NCBI GenBank assembly: GCA_020064725.1
Contig: JAGTWJ010000017.1
Location: 3,224,001-3,288,000 of the forward strand
Origin: Drechslerella dactyloides
Lineage: Eukaryota; Ascomycota; Orbiliomycetes; Orbiliales; Orbiliaceae
Direction: 5' to 3'
DNA length: 64,000 bases
The stretch's first letter is position 1. Every line of letters starts with the position of its first letter. Shown here in pieces: positions 40,033 through 52,806 of the stretch. The notes under the pieces are model-generated. The model searched no databases. It was not told the DNA's origin and saw only the letters and a list, made by a program, of their open reading frames with translations. Made by a program: the position numbers and the translations under genes.

Positions 40033-40867
40033 TCTTAGGCCAAAGAACGTCTACCAAAAAGACTCCACTTTTTTTTGTGTATTTTTTTTTGCGGTCGTTT
40101 TTGGCCGCAAATCCCGCCCGGCTGGCTAGACGCGCTAAACGCGAACCTACGAATTTTGTTCCAAACTAGGGAACCGTGCAGTACCGTGGTCTAATATAAG
40201 CTGCCTGGATCGCATCTGTTCCATCGATATCAGTCTACATGTCTGGGGAGTTTGCGGCACTGCATCCGGCAGTTTCCCTCTATCTTCGAGGGCAAACGAT
40301 CGGATGCGTGTTGTGTGCGTTGACCGATGCTGAATATATAACGAGAGCCAACACGAAGGCCCGCCCTTCCCCCACCGCCCCTTCTCATCACATCCACATC
40401 TTCATTCGGACCATCGCCCGTCGAACCCACCCTATGCCTACCTTGTGCAATCTTCTGTAGCTCTCCTTCGGGTCTTCCCTGCGTGATTGCAATAGTCTCG
40501 GGGTGGAGTGTGAGACGAATCCACTTGCTGCCCTCCCCGTTCGAAGCTCTATAGCTCTAGCCCTCGCAGAAACGCCCTAACGGAGGGCCTGAGCAGTAAT
40601 CACTTCATTGGCATCAACTCTCTCTACATCATCCCTCTGCCTGTTCCTAATCGTCCACCCCGGCTCCTTGATCTTCCTCCTGACTAGCTGCTGCTCGACT
40701 TTACAATTGGCGAGACCTTCCATACTTTCTTCGCGTTCCAATTGCCTCTATCACGTCCTGCAACCTTTGATCCAAGAGACTCCGATATATTAACATAACG
40801 CAAGCCGGGTCTAATCAGCTCCTTATATCCTGTCTTGTCATCGGCTCATCAAACCACTGGAGACAAT
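40033..40867. other. Spacer and probable promoter of the recombinase-like gene
   Basis: T-rich just after the tRNA (a run of T at 40069-40075 and another at 40084-40091 could end Pol III transcription). From about 40.37 kb on it is C/T-rich, as in fungal promoters and leaders. No coding structure recognised. Confidence 0.5.
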
Positions 40868-42786
40868 ATGTCCAAGCACTCGCTTGATCCTGATTCAGGT
40901 TCGGAAAGTATGGAGACCAGCCTGGCTAAGCTAAGAAAGCTCGAAGGAGATGACCCGAACTTCACGGAAAAGGTCGAAAGAGGTAAGAGGAGATCTCCCT
41001 CTTCCATTTCCTATCAGGATGGCTACTAACACGGAATCGCTCGGGCGTTGTTGCAGAAATCGACACATCTGGAGATCATATTCCTGGGCCAAGGGCAATT
41101 TCCCGGCGTTATAGCGAACACTTCCAGGATTATAAACTCATCGTCACAGCACTCTTCGGCCTTGAGGAGTCAGACATATTCCGTTATGAAATGCTTATTA
41201 GCTATACATTAGCGTACTTTTCTGTCTGCGCTCGCAAAGGTTCGATGGACTTCTCAGTGTGTCTTCTATCGCTCTAACCTGGCTTCTGCTCTAGGTCCTC
41301 GAGGCATGATCGACGGAAACGTAACAGTTGAATCTTTGCAGGAACGCCAAAAGGCGCTTGAAGCTTTCTTCCAACGAAGAGTCCCCGGCTGGTACACGAT
41401 ATCTACTGGATGGCAATCCTCCGTTGGTGACCATATCCAGTACCTGGCTCAGACCTTCAATCTACTAGGAAAGAAGCAAAGGAAGAACTATTTCGGACTC
41501 GATGAGCTCGGGATCCTCTTCAATCACACTCTCTCCAAAACTTCCTCCATCCCGATCTTCAAGCAATCCATTATCCTCTGGCAGCTCGCGTTAGCCAGCG
41601 GTGTCAGAGCCAGCAGCATTGGAGCTACCGACGAGCATCCCGAAGACTATCTAAGGTGGAAGGACGTTGCTTTTGAGTGTGGCTTCGTCGAATTCGACGC
41701 CGACAGAGATGACTCCAATGAAGGTGACTTCGACGAAGACGACAGAGAGAGAATAAAGAACTGGCTGGTGGTTAAGATTAACTTCCGATATCCTCGTGGT
41801 TAGTTTGTACCTCGACTGACTATCTCCGTGTCATGCTTACTTTTCGTCTACTAACATCAATTCAACGGCACAGAACAATACGATACATACCGACCTTCGC
41901 GGAGAGAAACCGACAGTTTAAGGGTGAGATTCAGAGAGTTCAAGAGAGCAAAGAACATAGTCGCAGATCCTACAATAACCCTCGCCATCTTAGCTATCGA
42001 AAGAGGCTATTTAAAACTCAATAGCTATCAAGAGATACCGGAGTATCTTGTCTCGCAAGCCAGACGCCTTCCGGAGTATCTCAAATACTCGGGGACTTTC
42101 GGTATTCCTGTCAATAATGCAATGGACGAGAAGCCGGTATTTTTAGCGGAGATCCCTGGCACAGATACACTGTCCGACCAGCCGATGAAAGCAACAATGA
42201 TGCACATTCCTTTGCAAACTGTCGCTGCGGAAGTTGGATTTGGACATAAGCGGTCGACCCTGTCATCTTTCAAGCGCGAAACGATCACACACTTCGAACC
42301 AGACTGGATCCCTATTGATGAGAATAGAACTGCAAATAAACCTGCTAAATACAAAGATCAACTTCGATCTCTTGAGTAAGAAATCCCCACCGCTCCTTGA
42401 GATCCATTGTGCTAACTTCGACCGATCTTTCAAGCCTTTCAAGCCTTTCAAGATTTAGAACAGCAGAAAAGATCGCTACGGAAGCTTTGGCAGATCCCAC
42501 GACCAATATCTTCACCAATCTGGATACGACACCTGACTTTAAGGCCTTTGAGGAGTATTGGCAAGATATATTGGAAGAGGAAGGCACCTATCCCTTGGTT
42601 CATGTCGAAAGAGTGAGACAAAAGGTTGATTCTATGTATCCCACCATCGACATATATGTAAGGGACGAGGACGGAGATGGTATAGCATACAGTTCTCTAA
42701 ACACAAGCGAATGTGTCCAAGGTCACGAGGCAAGGCTTCATCTAGCTTCTCAATTTGAGAAGTTTAGGGTCGGAAGTCCACACTAG
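40868..42786 (+). CDS. Tyrosine-recombinase-like protein, DUF3435-like fold (545 aa, putative)
   Basis: Five exons: 40868-40982, 41057-41239, 41295-41798, 41874-42375 and 42453-42786, all phase-consistent. The layout follows fungal tyrosine recombinases as I know them. An N-terminal helical region (about 60-160) is followed by FGLDELGILFNHTL and then LASGVRASSIG with Arg204 at the box I arginine position. Later comes a KNIVADPTITLAILAIERG segment, like the CP-x-LALALAD segment of DUF3435 captains, and then SSFKRETITHF with Arg402 where box II has its RRG. I could not find the H-x-x-Y nucleophile region; the last 110 residues are acidic and unlike the family. It may be a derived or domesticated recombinase, or an unrelated orphan. 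Four introns are unusual for an active mobile captain. Confidence 0.5.
42426..42452 (+). repeat. 9-bp tandem repeat at a splice acceptor
   Basis: Three copies of a CCTTTCAAG-type unit (the first starts TC). Each ends in AAG, so each is a possible 3' splice site for the fourth intron of the recombinase-like gene. Because the unit is 9 bp, alternative use would add or remove three residues without shifting the frame. Confidence 0.75.
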
Positions 42787-43807
42787 TTGGCTCGATTTTG
42801 TTGTTACATACCTTCGACCTTACTGACCTTGTAATTCACGCTAGCAGAGGCCCCACGTCTTACATATATACTTTAGGGCAACCTCGGGGCTCTTTGGGGA
42901 GCTTATACCTGTACCTTGTTCATTAATGCTCTCATATCTTCTATGAGGTCACTTCCGCAGCCGATTTGGCACTTCGCAGTATACCCTCAAGTGGCTCCGG
43001 ATCAATAATCATGCATATACTTAAAACCAGCGTCCCCAAGTTTTGAAAGGATCTTCCGTTTCTTGTTTAGTACTAGAAGTAGACAGATCACCAGACCAAA
43101 CTACTTGAGCAAGGTATCCTTTCAGGTGTCACCTCCGCCACCAACATTGCAACTGACATGACTGACGCCCAATTCGTCGTCGCATTCGCTGGGATCCGTT
43201 ATCCGGTAACAGATGCAACAAACATTCAGCCACATGTTGGTGCCTCGAACCAGCTGTCCAGATCGATATGGGTCCAACCTCGAGGCCTCTCGCACTAACA
43301 GGTACCGCTCAAACACCCGTCTAAGCCATTATGACACTGTCTGTAGGTGCTAGTTTTCTATACTAACATCTCGAACACGGCAACTAAGACGTGGCGCTTC
43401 CAAAACCCAACACCACGGTACCATAGTTACCTTAGCTTAGTTAGCTTAGACAACATCCGTCAACGTCCTTGAAACCAACAAAGCAGACACTGCATATATT
43501 GCAAAGGAAAAACATCACGATAAGGAGGCTGTCGGTTAGCTTCTGGCAATGGAATGCCGCGGTTGGTCATCGTTAGGAACTGGTGCACATGCCGTCCGGT
43601 ATTTGCCCACAGGTACTGCAAGCACTCTATGCAATCCTTTGATCACACTGCAGTGTCGTATTTGATATATAACAGAAAGCCGGCAAGTTCTGCAAATTTC
43701 GATAGAGTGTTACCGCATAGCGTCGTTTGTATCGACTGATCCTTATCCTACTCGAACATGAGCGACTCGTTCCGTACGATCATCGAATCTGCGCCATCTA
43801 CCGCACC
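42787..43807. other. Intergenic
   Basis: About 1 kb. A minus-strand frame at 43122-43316 encodes a short Cys-rich stretch (CCICY...C...C) but lacks an ATG start and flanking exons, so I do not call it a gene. The last 250 bases should hold the kelch-gene promoter. Confidence 0.5.
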
Positions 43808-46333
43808 ATGAAGCTACTTCAAGAGCTCTCGCTCGCATTGTTCGCTCGCTATGCCGCTGCGTCTGCCGTTGGAATTTTACCTCGCGCGGACACAACATCT
43901 AATCTCACAGTGTGCAGGATTTGGTCTCACGCGAGTAAGTCTTGAGTCTACCGCTGGGTGGATATAGTTTTCTCAGCTCGACGCATTTTGAGTACTGATA
44001 GGGTGTTTCAATGGCCTTCAGGTGTACAAGCCGGAAATACGATATACATTTACGGCGGCGAAGGCCGTCTAGTAGCCAGTATGTCTTTACAATCGTGGCG
44101 GATAGGAAGCAAGGGCGTCGGGATTGACGGTACTAACAGCCAGTAGACAAATCTCAGAGAAATGCTGTGACGGCTCTTCCGCAATTCTTATCTCTCGATA
44201 TTGGCGAGAACTTCAATATCAATGCGCCGGGTTTCCAAGCTCTCCCAGTACCTTCGGCGGGAGGGCCACCCGACGTCGGTAAGCACTGCTTTCAAGGAGC
44301 CATAGCGGATCCTCCCATTCAAAGAGATATTATATTGACACACGGCGCAGAAAATGCAACGTTATGGTACGACCAAGTTCGTAATAGAATTCTCCTCTAC
44401 GGCGGATCGTTCCAGAACACGACCGGGGACGTAGACACGACGCCCCAAGCGATATGGAGTTACGACATAGTGCAAGAGCAATGGTCTGCAGTCACAACTA
44501 TGGGAGACACGGTGACTAGGGCCGCGTCTGGTGCATCAACATTTGTTGACGATGTAGGGTATTACCGCGGAGGGCAGCAGGATGCTTATACGACGCCCGA
44601 CTATCCGGAGCCTTCTGGATATACCCTTCTCTCCGGGTACGTATGCAATACAATGCAGGAGCCAACCTCTCGATCTTCTGGAATTGTCAATGTAAGAAAT
44701 AGAGAATTCAGGTTGCTAAGACCATGATAACGCAGATTACGCACGTTCAACATGACATCAAGGGAATTCGGGGAGGTTACCTCTGGATTCGAAGTTTTCG
44801 GCGATCCAATACAGAATGGCTATAAGCAGGGAACTCTAGTCCCGATAGAGCTCGCAGGTCGAAAATATCTCGTCAACTACGGCGGCGGCGGGAAAACCGG
44901 CGTCGGACTACCCCTGAAGAACATTTATGTCTATGATATTCAAGAGCAGACGTGGTACATCCAGCCCGTTGATGGTGATGCGCCACCTAACGCTCGCGGC
45001 GTGTGTGCAGTCGCGGCGTACGCATCGGATAGGAGTTCGGTCAATATCTACAACTACGGCGGCATCACATATGATAATAATGGTTAGTTAAATTTGTCCC
45101 CTAGTTCGAGAGATATGTTGCTAAAACTTACGACACAATACTATAGCCCAGAGATTCACGCAGAGTCGAGGAATATGGATTCTCTCAATTCCGGCATTCA
45201 AGTGGATATTTGTCGACAAGGGGGATAACCTCCAGCCAGGCGGCATACAAGACCACACTTGCCACCTCCAAGGCACAAACATGCTGCTCATCGGCGGTAG
45301 AGACTTCTCATCATCATGCGACGCCAATCCCGTCAAAGTGTTCAACGTATCGACCTTAAAATGGCAGTCGGAGTTCTCCACATCTCCGTCTGAATACCAA
45401 GTCCCCTATGAAGTTTTCAGTAAGATTGGCGGCAACAGCTCCGGCTTCTCGACCTGGTCGAACAAGCCGTTACAAGACCCACCGGACGCAAACTCCCCGC
45501 TGTTCAGCATCCGCGGCACCGGCCTCCCATCAGCCACCCCGACATCCGACGCCGCGCCATCAAATGACTCGCGGCATCGCGATGCCGTCATAGCAGGTAC
45601 CACCATTGGCGCTATCGCCTTCGTCAGCCTTGTAGTCGGCCTCGCCCTGCTATTACGCAACCGAAAAGGAAGACAGGGTCAGGAAAAGAACCAAGCACGG
45701 AACTTCCACAATCAAGTATTCGACGGCATAGCCACAACCCCAGCACCATCATCCCCCAGTAACACCGACCTCGACGGCATTACCATCACCCCGCGGTCAC
45801 CGGAAAGTACACGCAAGTTCTGGGGGAACTTTCGCCGAGCGCCGTCAAGCGCCATGCCACACATCCCCAGACGGCCGACGGAGCGGAGGAGAGAGCAGCT
45901 AAGCATGCTCGACACGAATATAGATACAAGCACTACAATCGGTCAGCTCGCGCCGCCACCGCCTCCTTCATCCGACGCCGGTACATTCGTTAGTACCGGC
46001 GCCAGTAGTAGCACCGCGTGTCAGGCTAACGAGACTGTTGCGTGAAACGTAGGTTCCGAGGCAGTGTGCAGTTACCGTGGGAATTCGATGATCAAGGAGA
46101 ATCCGAACGACGTGTACGTGTCGCCAGTGCACGCGGATGCTCGTGAACGCGCGATGGAGCAGATTTACCCGGGCCTGGCCGAGTTGCCGGCGGAATCAAT
46201 GAGCAGCGATGAAGGGCTCCCTCACCTGGAGGAGGAGAGTAGGGATGATGGAGTGGTGGCAGAGTTGGAGCCGCGGCCGCAGGAACGGGCGTCGGCGCGG
46301 GCGAGTATACGGAGTGGTACCCAAATCGAATAA
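43808..46333 (+). CDS. Single-pass membrane kelch-repeat (beta-propeller) protein (715 aa)
   Basis: Six exons: 43808-43934, 44022-44078, 44147-44636, 44736-45082, 45147-45992 and 46053-46333. A signal peptide (1-20) precedes kelch blades with repeated hydrophobic-x-Tyr-Gly-Gly signatures: IYIYGGE, ILLYGGS, GYYRGGQ, NYGGGG, YNYGGI and LLIGGRD. A transmembrane helix (AIAFVSLVVGLALLL) with following Arg/Lys marks a type I topology with the propeller outside. The cytosolic tail is Ser/Pro/Arg-rich. The last intron (45993-46052) has a good GCTAAC branch site; without it the protein would end at 46045. I prefer the spliced form because the downstream frame continues in phase with similar composition. 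Function unknown; this fungal family resembles cell-surface kelch proteins of polarity or wall type. Confidence 0.85.
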
Positions 46334-46526
46334 GACTGTGTGAAATTGGCTATAGCGCTATTAGGTCAACTAGCTGTATGATACAGCGAATCTTTCGAGC
46401 GAGAATGTAATTCTGCGACAAATGTACATATACTCTGGTGAAATATTATACAGGGAGCTAATATACTTGGTGACATAGATGTGAAAGGGAGTGAGATATC
46501 GATATGCAGTCCAGTGTGGGCGAAAG

Positions 46527-47824
46527 TTAGAGCTTTGCAAATCGAGGTGTCGTCTTTGTGAGACTGGCTTTGATGGCTTCCGGGATATCGGCGGTCTGAA
46601 GTGCGCCAGGATTCCAAGCAGCCGTATACCGTAGACCTGCGAAGTTGGTTTAGAAGATACGTTATTTTTATCAGGACGACGAGATGGGAAAACCTACCGT
46701 CTTCAACAGAGTGGTCGACCGAAAAGTTGAGGATCTCCTTGGTGGATTGCACCGCAACCGCTGTAAAACACCTCGTTAGCACAGCGGTCACATACGTAAC
46801 ACATGCGCATCAAGATGAGAACACGTACGGCTCTTTGAAGCAATCAGCTCCGCCAACTTCAGAGCGCCAGCAAGGGCTTCCTTCTTATCTTTGTAGACAG
46901 CGCTAACGAGTCCTTGGCGTAATGCTTCCTCGGCCCCGAATATCCTTGCACTGCAACAAATGTCCTTGACCCAGGACATCGATCCAACCACTTTGACCAA
47001 GCGAGACAACGATCCAACGTCGGCAGCGAGGCCGATATCGACTTCCTTAACCGAGAGCTTGACATCAGAAGTACAGATTCGGATGTCGGTCGCAGTTGTG
47101 AGGTCAATCGCCATGCCGAAGGAGTAGCCGTGCATTACGCTGATGATTGCTGTTTGTAGTCAAGGTCCACATTCCATCGTTAGCGAAAGAACACATGCAC
47201 AACTGCAACCAACTGCAACAGGGGATATCTGCGATACGCGCATGATATCACGGTTGGAGATACTCAAGACGATAATGTAACGGGGACATACGCTTGATGC
47301 ACTTCTCCGCCTGGGTCACGGCGTTCTGGAAGGCCATAAGCATCGGCCGCATGTCGGCGATCATTGTCCGGGCCGGGTCCTTCTGCTTCTGCGAGCCGGC
47401 TAACGAAGTCTGCTTGAGGTCCAACCCGGCCGTGAAGGCTTTTTCGCCGGCGCCGGTGAGAATGATCACACGGCAGTCTGAGTCGGTGGCCAGCTGGTTG
47501 AAGACCTTGCCAATGTTGACGATCATGCTATAGTTCCCGCGATATCCACTCTTAGCCGGCTGATTCCGCACTTGAAACGTGAAATTTGGCAAAGCATTCA
47601 ACGTGCATCGGATGAGGCACGAAGCAGCATCTCCGTGCACACTGAAACCGCAGATGCAGCGCGGCTTGCACAAGGCATCTTGGACTCCTTCTCAAGTGGG
47701 CAACAGTACCGACTTACTCCCCAGTAAAGGCGTTCAGCGCCTCCGGCCGGTTGATCTCCACGACCGCGATCCCGTCCTGCGGGAACGTGACATTGTAGTA
47801 TTCGTACGCGTACGTCTGCGGCAT
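46527..47824 (-). CDS. Delta(3,5)-delta(2,4)-dienoyl-CoA isomerase, peroxisomal (278 aa)
   Basis: Five exons: 47824-47718, 47527-47292, 47149-46829, 46760-46698 and 46636-46527. It is a crotonase-fold protein with an FTAGLDL oxyanion-hole segment and HGYSFGMAIDL. The acidic residues Asp130, Glu150 and Asp158 (in KEVDIGLAADVG) match the three catalytic acids of rat ECH1, which marks it as dienoyl-CoA isomerase and not hydratase. It shifts double bonds of 3,5-dienoyl-CoA during beta-oxidation of odd-position unsaturated fatty acids. The C-terminus Ala-Lys-Leu is a PTS1 variant, so it should be peroxisomal. Two fatty-acid-response hexamers lie upstream. It converges with the kelch gene, 193 bp between stops. 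Confidence 0.93.
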
Positions 47825-49855
47825 GTCGGGCACCTTATATTACTCAGAACACAGAAATCGCGCTAGTTATTCGTTGAAGGTGTGGGTGTCCAGGACTCGT
47901 CGCGAGGGTGGAAACGATGATGACGACAAAGATGACAAGCCAGCCCTGCGGACCGGAGTTGAAAGAGAGGTCATCCTTAAATACGATTCTGGTCTTGGAA
48001 ACATGAGCCGGATGTCTTGTAGCGCGGTAAGTTCAGGTGCGGCCATAAGCGAACTGGGCCGAGGCATCTGATTCCGCTCGCAGTTTGTTTGCTGTTGGCG
48101 GATTCACTTGCCTCGCTGATTAAGATGTCGGGCGCCCGAGGATATTGGGAAACCTCGTCTGGATGGCAATGTTGGGATAGTACACCAGGTGATTAATTAG
48201 ATGAAGTCGTCCGCCGTCAACAATTTAATTGGTGGTCATATCATGATATCGCATTGATCGGATCTCAGCCAGGTGTGGACGACATAGTGTGGACGACATA
48301 AATTTAGTTACGCAGTCTCGTAAACCAGAGCTGCAGAGCAAGGTATCCCGCCGCCGCAGACTACATCTACAATCAGTTGCACCTCCCCAGCTCGAAGCCA
48401 CTGTAAGCCACCTTCCTCACAGACTCGTATAATTGCTCTCCATAATGCTGACTTACAAATGCTCCATCGTATCAGTAATATACAGTACACGTCGAGCATC
48501 TCGGGGTGGGGATGCCCAGAACAGGGTCAGACTGTTCGATTGCAGCCGACAGGGCTGCCCATTCGCTTGGTACCATCCCTCCAGCGGTTCGACTCCCGTC
48601 CGCAAGGGCCCGGACGACAAAAATGAAGCAAGGAGGCGGTTTTAAGTCTGACACTTCTCTCCGGCGCGGAAACAGATTGGAGATACGGCGCCCGCCTGCT
48701 GTCGGGCCTCTCTTTTCTCCGTACGTTTGGCGACGTAATCGCCCGGACAAAACACCCTCCGGACGGTGCCTGCATGCAGCAGCATCCTCATTTTAAACGT
48801 AAAGTGCATGCGCCCCAGCCGGAGTGCCGATGCGTAAAATGAAGGGACTGCGGACAAGAACGCCACAGATATTATAAAATGGTTAGCAGGGCCATCAAGG
48901 GTTATCAAGACGAGAAACCCCGCGGGCCCCGACCGACGCAATGCCAATGTTCCCTCCACGCGGCCTCTTCAAGCTTTCCTTGAGTTCAACTTGGCGACGA
49001 CGTTGCATCGCGGGACACGATGCCCGCTCAGCCTCGAATTTGGAATCTTCCTGACAGACCCACCGGCTTATCTCCAGCCGTGGTAGACGTTTCCCGGATC
49101 TACGTCAGACCTGCAGGCCGTTAACCTGCATTCTTTCTAATCGTGCAGCTCGCGAGGCTGAGAATGGGCCACCTGCTGCTCCTTTCGGTAAAGGCATTCC
49201 ATCGAGTGGCAGGACACATCCAAAGCATGCAAGCTTTGGCCAAGCTAGCGAGTGATCCCTGGCGACCACGAGCGGTTACAAACTCATCCGATCAGGCTAG
49301 CAGCCCCTCGAATGGGGGCTGGTCCATCCGGGCTTTTCCCCGAGCTTTCGGGAGCACTTATATTTAGATTGATCGAATTCCTCTCGCGTCGAATCCTCAA
49401 CGTCCGGTCCATCTTGGGCGCAGAATGGTTTGTTGGCCTCAAGCCGGAACCAATCTCCCCAGGCCGCCTCCTGGCTCCACCTCGGATCGATATCGATAGC
49501 AGAACATTCGCACGCCTTCTCGAAGACCGCTCCTTTCCGGGCTAACGACCCAGGGATAGATCTTATCGCTTGAATTATACGGCCCTGAAAAAGTTCCACA
49601 CCATCATCGAAACGGTAGGCTGAGGTTCGACAGGTTCAGAGTCCGACTACCCAAGCCAATTCCGGGGCCAGCTTTTTCGAACTAGCCACTAGTCGTTCGA
49701 GCGTCCTGCGTCGTTCGGCTCGCCACCAGCCGCAAGACCAGTAGCGATAATCCGCGATTGAGGATACTTCTTATATAACACCAACAGCCGCTGGGCCCTT
49801 CAAACCATTTATCTTTTCCAGGTTTTGCCAACCTTGCCGTACCGAAATCGCGAAA
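47825..49855. other. 2.0-kb divergent intergenic region
   Basis: Promoters of the dienoyl-CoA isomerase (leftward) and of the Ost-alpha-type gene (rightward). GC-moderate and open in several frames at 48.4-49.6 kb, but no domain or splice pattern supports a gene. Confidence 0.5.
48059..48141 (-). promoter_or_regulatory. Two CCTCGG fatty-acid-response hexamers (FarA/FarB type)
   Basis: CCGAGG occurs at 48059-48064 and 48136-48141, which reads CCTCGG on the gene's strand, 235 and 312 bp upstream of the isomerase start. CCTCGG is the described core element for the Zn2Cys6 regulators FarA/FarB, which induce beta-oxidation and peroxisomal genes on fatty acids in Aspergillus nidulans. Two sites in 83 bp before a PTS1 isomerase make regulation by this pathway likely but unproven. 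Confidence 0.6.
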
Positions 49856-51436
49856 ATGGGTGCATTCTGCAATACGACCGAGGGGCTACGCTGTAAGACC
49901 CACCCCGAAATATCACGCAATCAACACACCGCATTCATCAATATATGCTAACGCTCAACCATTCACCAGACCACACCGATCCGATACCTGGACTCGGACG
50001 CCTCACCGTCCATGACTTGGGTTTCATAATATGCGGCGTACGTATCGATACCTTCTTCAGGTTCTACAATCTCCCAGAAACTAACCAAGCCGTCTGAAAC
50101 ATAGGTCTTCGCGATCTTCACGACTGGAATCGCCCTCTACCTTATCCAAAAGCATGCCATCCACTACAGCCGGCCTGATGAGCAGCGCCAGTATGCCGAC
50201 CCCCACCTACACTCAATGCGCGAGACCAATACTAACCGGCAAATCGCAGTATAATGCGCATAGTGTTCATGCTTCCCGTCTACGCAATCATCACAACCTT
50301 TAGCTATGGATACTACTGGTGGGCGATATACTTTGAAGTGATAAGAGTAGGACGGCCCCCGCTTCTGCTATTCGCATCTACATGCGCTAACACCAGTCTT
50401 CATTAGGATTGCTACGAAGCATTCGCTCTTGGCTCTTTCTTCTTCCTCATGACCTACCTGATCGCACCAACCCTCCACGAGCAGAAGCAATTCTTCCGCC
50501 GCTGGGAGCCTAAGCCCTGGCCCTGGCCTGCCAACTGGTGCCTCAAAATCGGGATCCCCTTCCGCGCCCCCCGTAGCGGCCTCACCTGGTTCAACATCAT
50601 CTGGATTGGCACCTTCCAATACTGCGCTATCCGCGTTCTCAGCACCTTCGTCTCCCTCGCAACACAATGGTATGGTCTCTACTGCGAGGACTCGTGGTCA
50701 CCAAAGTTCGCGCACGTTTGGGTCACCGTGGTCCTCATCATCATGATCTCGGTCGCGCTGTACGTGCTCATCGCCTTCTACTCGGCGCTCAAAGAAGAGC
50801 TGGACGCGTACCACCCGTTCCTCAAGTTCCTGAGCATCAAGCTTGTTATCTTCTTCAGCTTTTGGCAGGCGATTGTCATTGGGCTGTTGACGAGCGCGGG
50901 GGTTCTAAAACCGAGCAAGTATATCTCCGAGGGAGATATTTCGACAGGAATCAATGCGCTGTTGATTTCGTTTGAGATGACGGGGTTTGCAATCATGCAT
51001 CTGTATTCGTACCCGTGGAAGGACTATACACCCGAGGGCCTGTCAGAGCGGTACAAGCGCATGGGTCTTGCGGTCAGAGACCTGGACGTCAGTCGGAAGG
51101 GTGGAAGTTTCGGATGGAAGGCCTGGGCCGATACTTTCAATCCATGGGTGAGTGCCGAAAAAGCCAGGAAGACACAATATGTATCATGCGGCATGTACTA
51201 ACGCAAACGGCAACTAGGACTTCATCAAGGCCACCGCCCGCGGCGTTCGCTGGCTCTTCGTCGGCAGGAAGCGCCGCCACCAAGACAGCATATACACCCC
51301 CGACAAGGACGACGACAACAGCAACAACGGCTACGAGTCACCGGATTCTGACGACAAGCAAGACTTGCTCCCGAGCCATCATACTCGGAGCGGCTCAAGC
51401 AGCCAAAGCCACAGACGAAGTTCCCGCGACATGTAA
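49856..51436 (+). CDS. Ost-alpha/TMEM184 (DUF300) multi-pass membrane protein (415 aa)
   Basis: Six exons: 49856-49892, 49970-50037, 50105-50190, 50250-50346, 50407-51147 and 51218-51436. It has about seven hydrophobic helices. Family-typical segments are FMLPVYAII, IRDCYEAFALGSFFFLM, FHPFLK-like YHPFLKFLSIKLVIFFSFWQ, and a conserved loop before the last helix (SFEMTGFAIMHLYSYPW). The C-terminal cytosolic tail is Lys/Asp/Ser-rich. The relatives are organic solute transporter alpha and TMEM184 proteins; the fungal members are poorly characterised vacuolar or endomembrane proteins. Exons 4 and 5 meet inside IRDCY, which confirms the join at 50346/50407. Confidence 0.93.
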
Positions 51437-52299
51437 AAGTTTTACCGACGTATACGTCCACCTTGCTGCATTAAAATTTCGCCATGCCACGTGCTTTCTT
51501 ACGCACGCCATTTGATTCATTAGTTCTAAGCTCTGTCATGCGCGCAGTTGACCTCGCATTCTTCCGTTTCGACTTCTTTCTCCACACGGATAACTCCGAT
51601 TGAACGAGTGTAATGATATTTTTTAAATTCTCTTTCTTTCCTGCATATAACCAACCAACTTGTACTTTTGTGTAACTGCATATGTGCATACCTGCACCAT
51701 CTTTGACCACGGAGTTGACCACGGAGTTGATGGTATGTTTTTTCGTTCATGTTAGTTTGAGGTCTTCAATTTTTTGTAATTTAGTTGACGATTGTTTGGC
51801 TTGGAGATTGGCACGGAGATAGCAATTGCAGGTGTACAATTAAATTGTCTAATAGGTGATAGGTACCGTCACGGTACTCTCTGCATTATATTCATGTCAG
51901 CTTCAAAGCACTTTGTTGGCGGAACACTTTTCGATATAGTTGTGCTGCGACTCGTCCCGAATTAACCCGCGCCCTTCGAGGAATTTAAAGCCGAAAACAG
52001 GAAAACTACCTAGACCCTTGTTCGTTATGTATTGTGTGATTCAGGCAACATATCTCTAGCTCTCAGTGTGCCAATATGTTTTTGACTTCACATTTTTGTT
52101 CGTTCTCTCTGTACCACTCATTGCAGTTTGGCACTGCACGATGTGCTGTCTGTGCCAAGATGCTGCAGCATAGGCAAATGACTTTATTCTATCGCGATAT
52201 ATATCGGTCAAAGGCCCTGTTGGTATGAGAACTCAAACTTGTATTCATTCTTTTCTCAAATCGCACTGGCTCTATTTTCATCTCGAATAAAGAGACATC
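51437..52299. other. Intergenic
   Basis: AT-rich, about 860 bp. It contains the Ost-alpha 3' region and a duplicated 12-base word GACCACGGAGTT near 51707-51730. No gene recognised. Confidence 0.5.
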
Positions 52300-52806
52300 A
52301 TGCTGTTAATGAGCAATGATAGAGCATTTTTTATTTCGGTCGTCTGTATGTCTCTTTTCCCGATCGCTGAGATGGTATACCCGGAAGTTGGGATTGGTCT
52401 TCTTCCACCCGTGTTTGAAGGCGGGCTGCTGTGGGTCCACGGCCGGATGATGGTACTCCAAGGAGGCAATGTGGACACTCAGTTTCCGCATTACTTGGAC
52501 GATGTATTCTGGGTCGTTTATATAGCACTTGTCAACAGGTTTTTGACAGCGTATCTCGAGGACATTCGTGTCAACAATGAGCGCAGGTCCAGGCCGTTGC
52601 CGAGCCCGGAAGATATTATCAAGCGAATGAATGACAAGGAGCCCGTTCAGTGGGCGTGGGTTCTCGTGAAGGTTCTACTTGTTGTATCATGGGTCATTTT
52701 GGGGGTACAAACGTATGTGATCTGGCAAGACTTTAAGAGAATTTCGGAAAACTGGGGTGGTAAAGATTGGATTTGGAATATGCTTTGGATTTACCTTGGA
52801 CCCTGA
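52300..52806 (+). CDS. Hypothetical small membrane protein (168 aa)
   Basis: Single open frame from an ATG at 52300. Three hydrophobic segments are visible: near the N-terminus (FFISVVCMSLFPIAEMV), in the middle (VFWVVYIALVNRFLTAYL) and near the C-terminus (VLVKVLLVVSWVILGV). They are separated by a charged loop rich in Arg/Glu/Pro. I recognise no family. The C-terminus may be extended by a further exon, because the sequence after 52806 includes a GTACGT donor at 52842. The coding-like composition and membrane pattern favour a real gene; the 3' end is uncertain. Confidence 0.5.
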   Translation: MLLMSNDRAFFISVVCMSLFPIAEMVYPEVGIGLLPPVFEGGLLWVHGRMMVLQGGNVDTQFPHYLDDVFWVVYIALVNRFLTAYLEDIRVNNERRSRPLPSPEDIIKRMNDKEPVQWAWVLVKVLLVVSWVILGVQTYVIWQDFKRISENWGGKDWIWNMLWIYLGP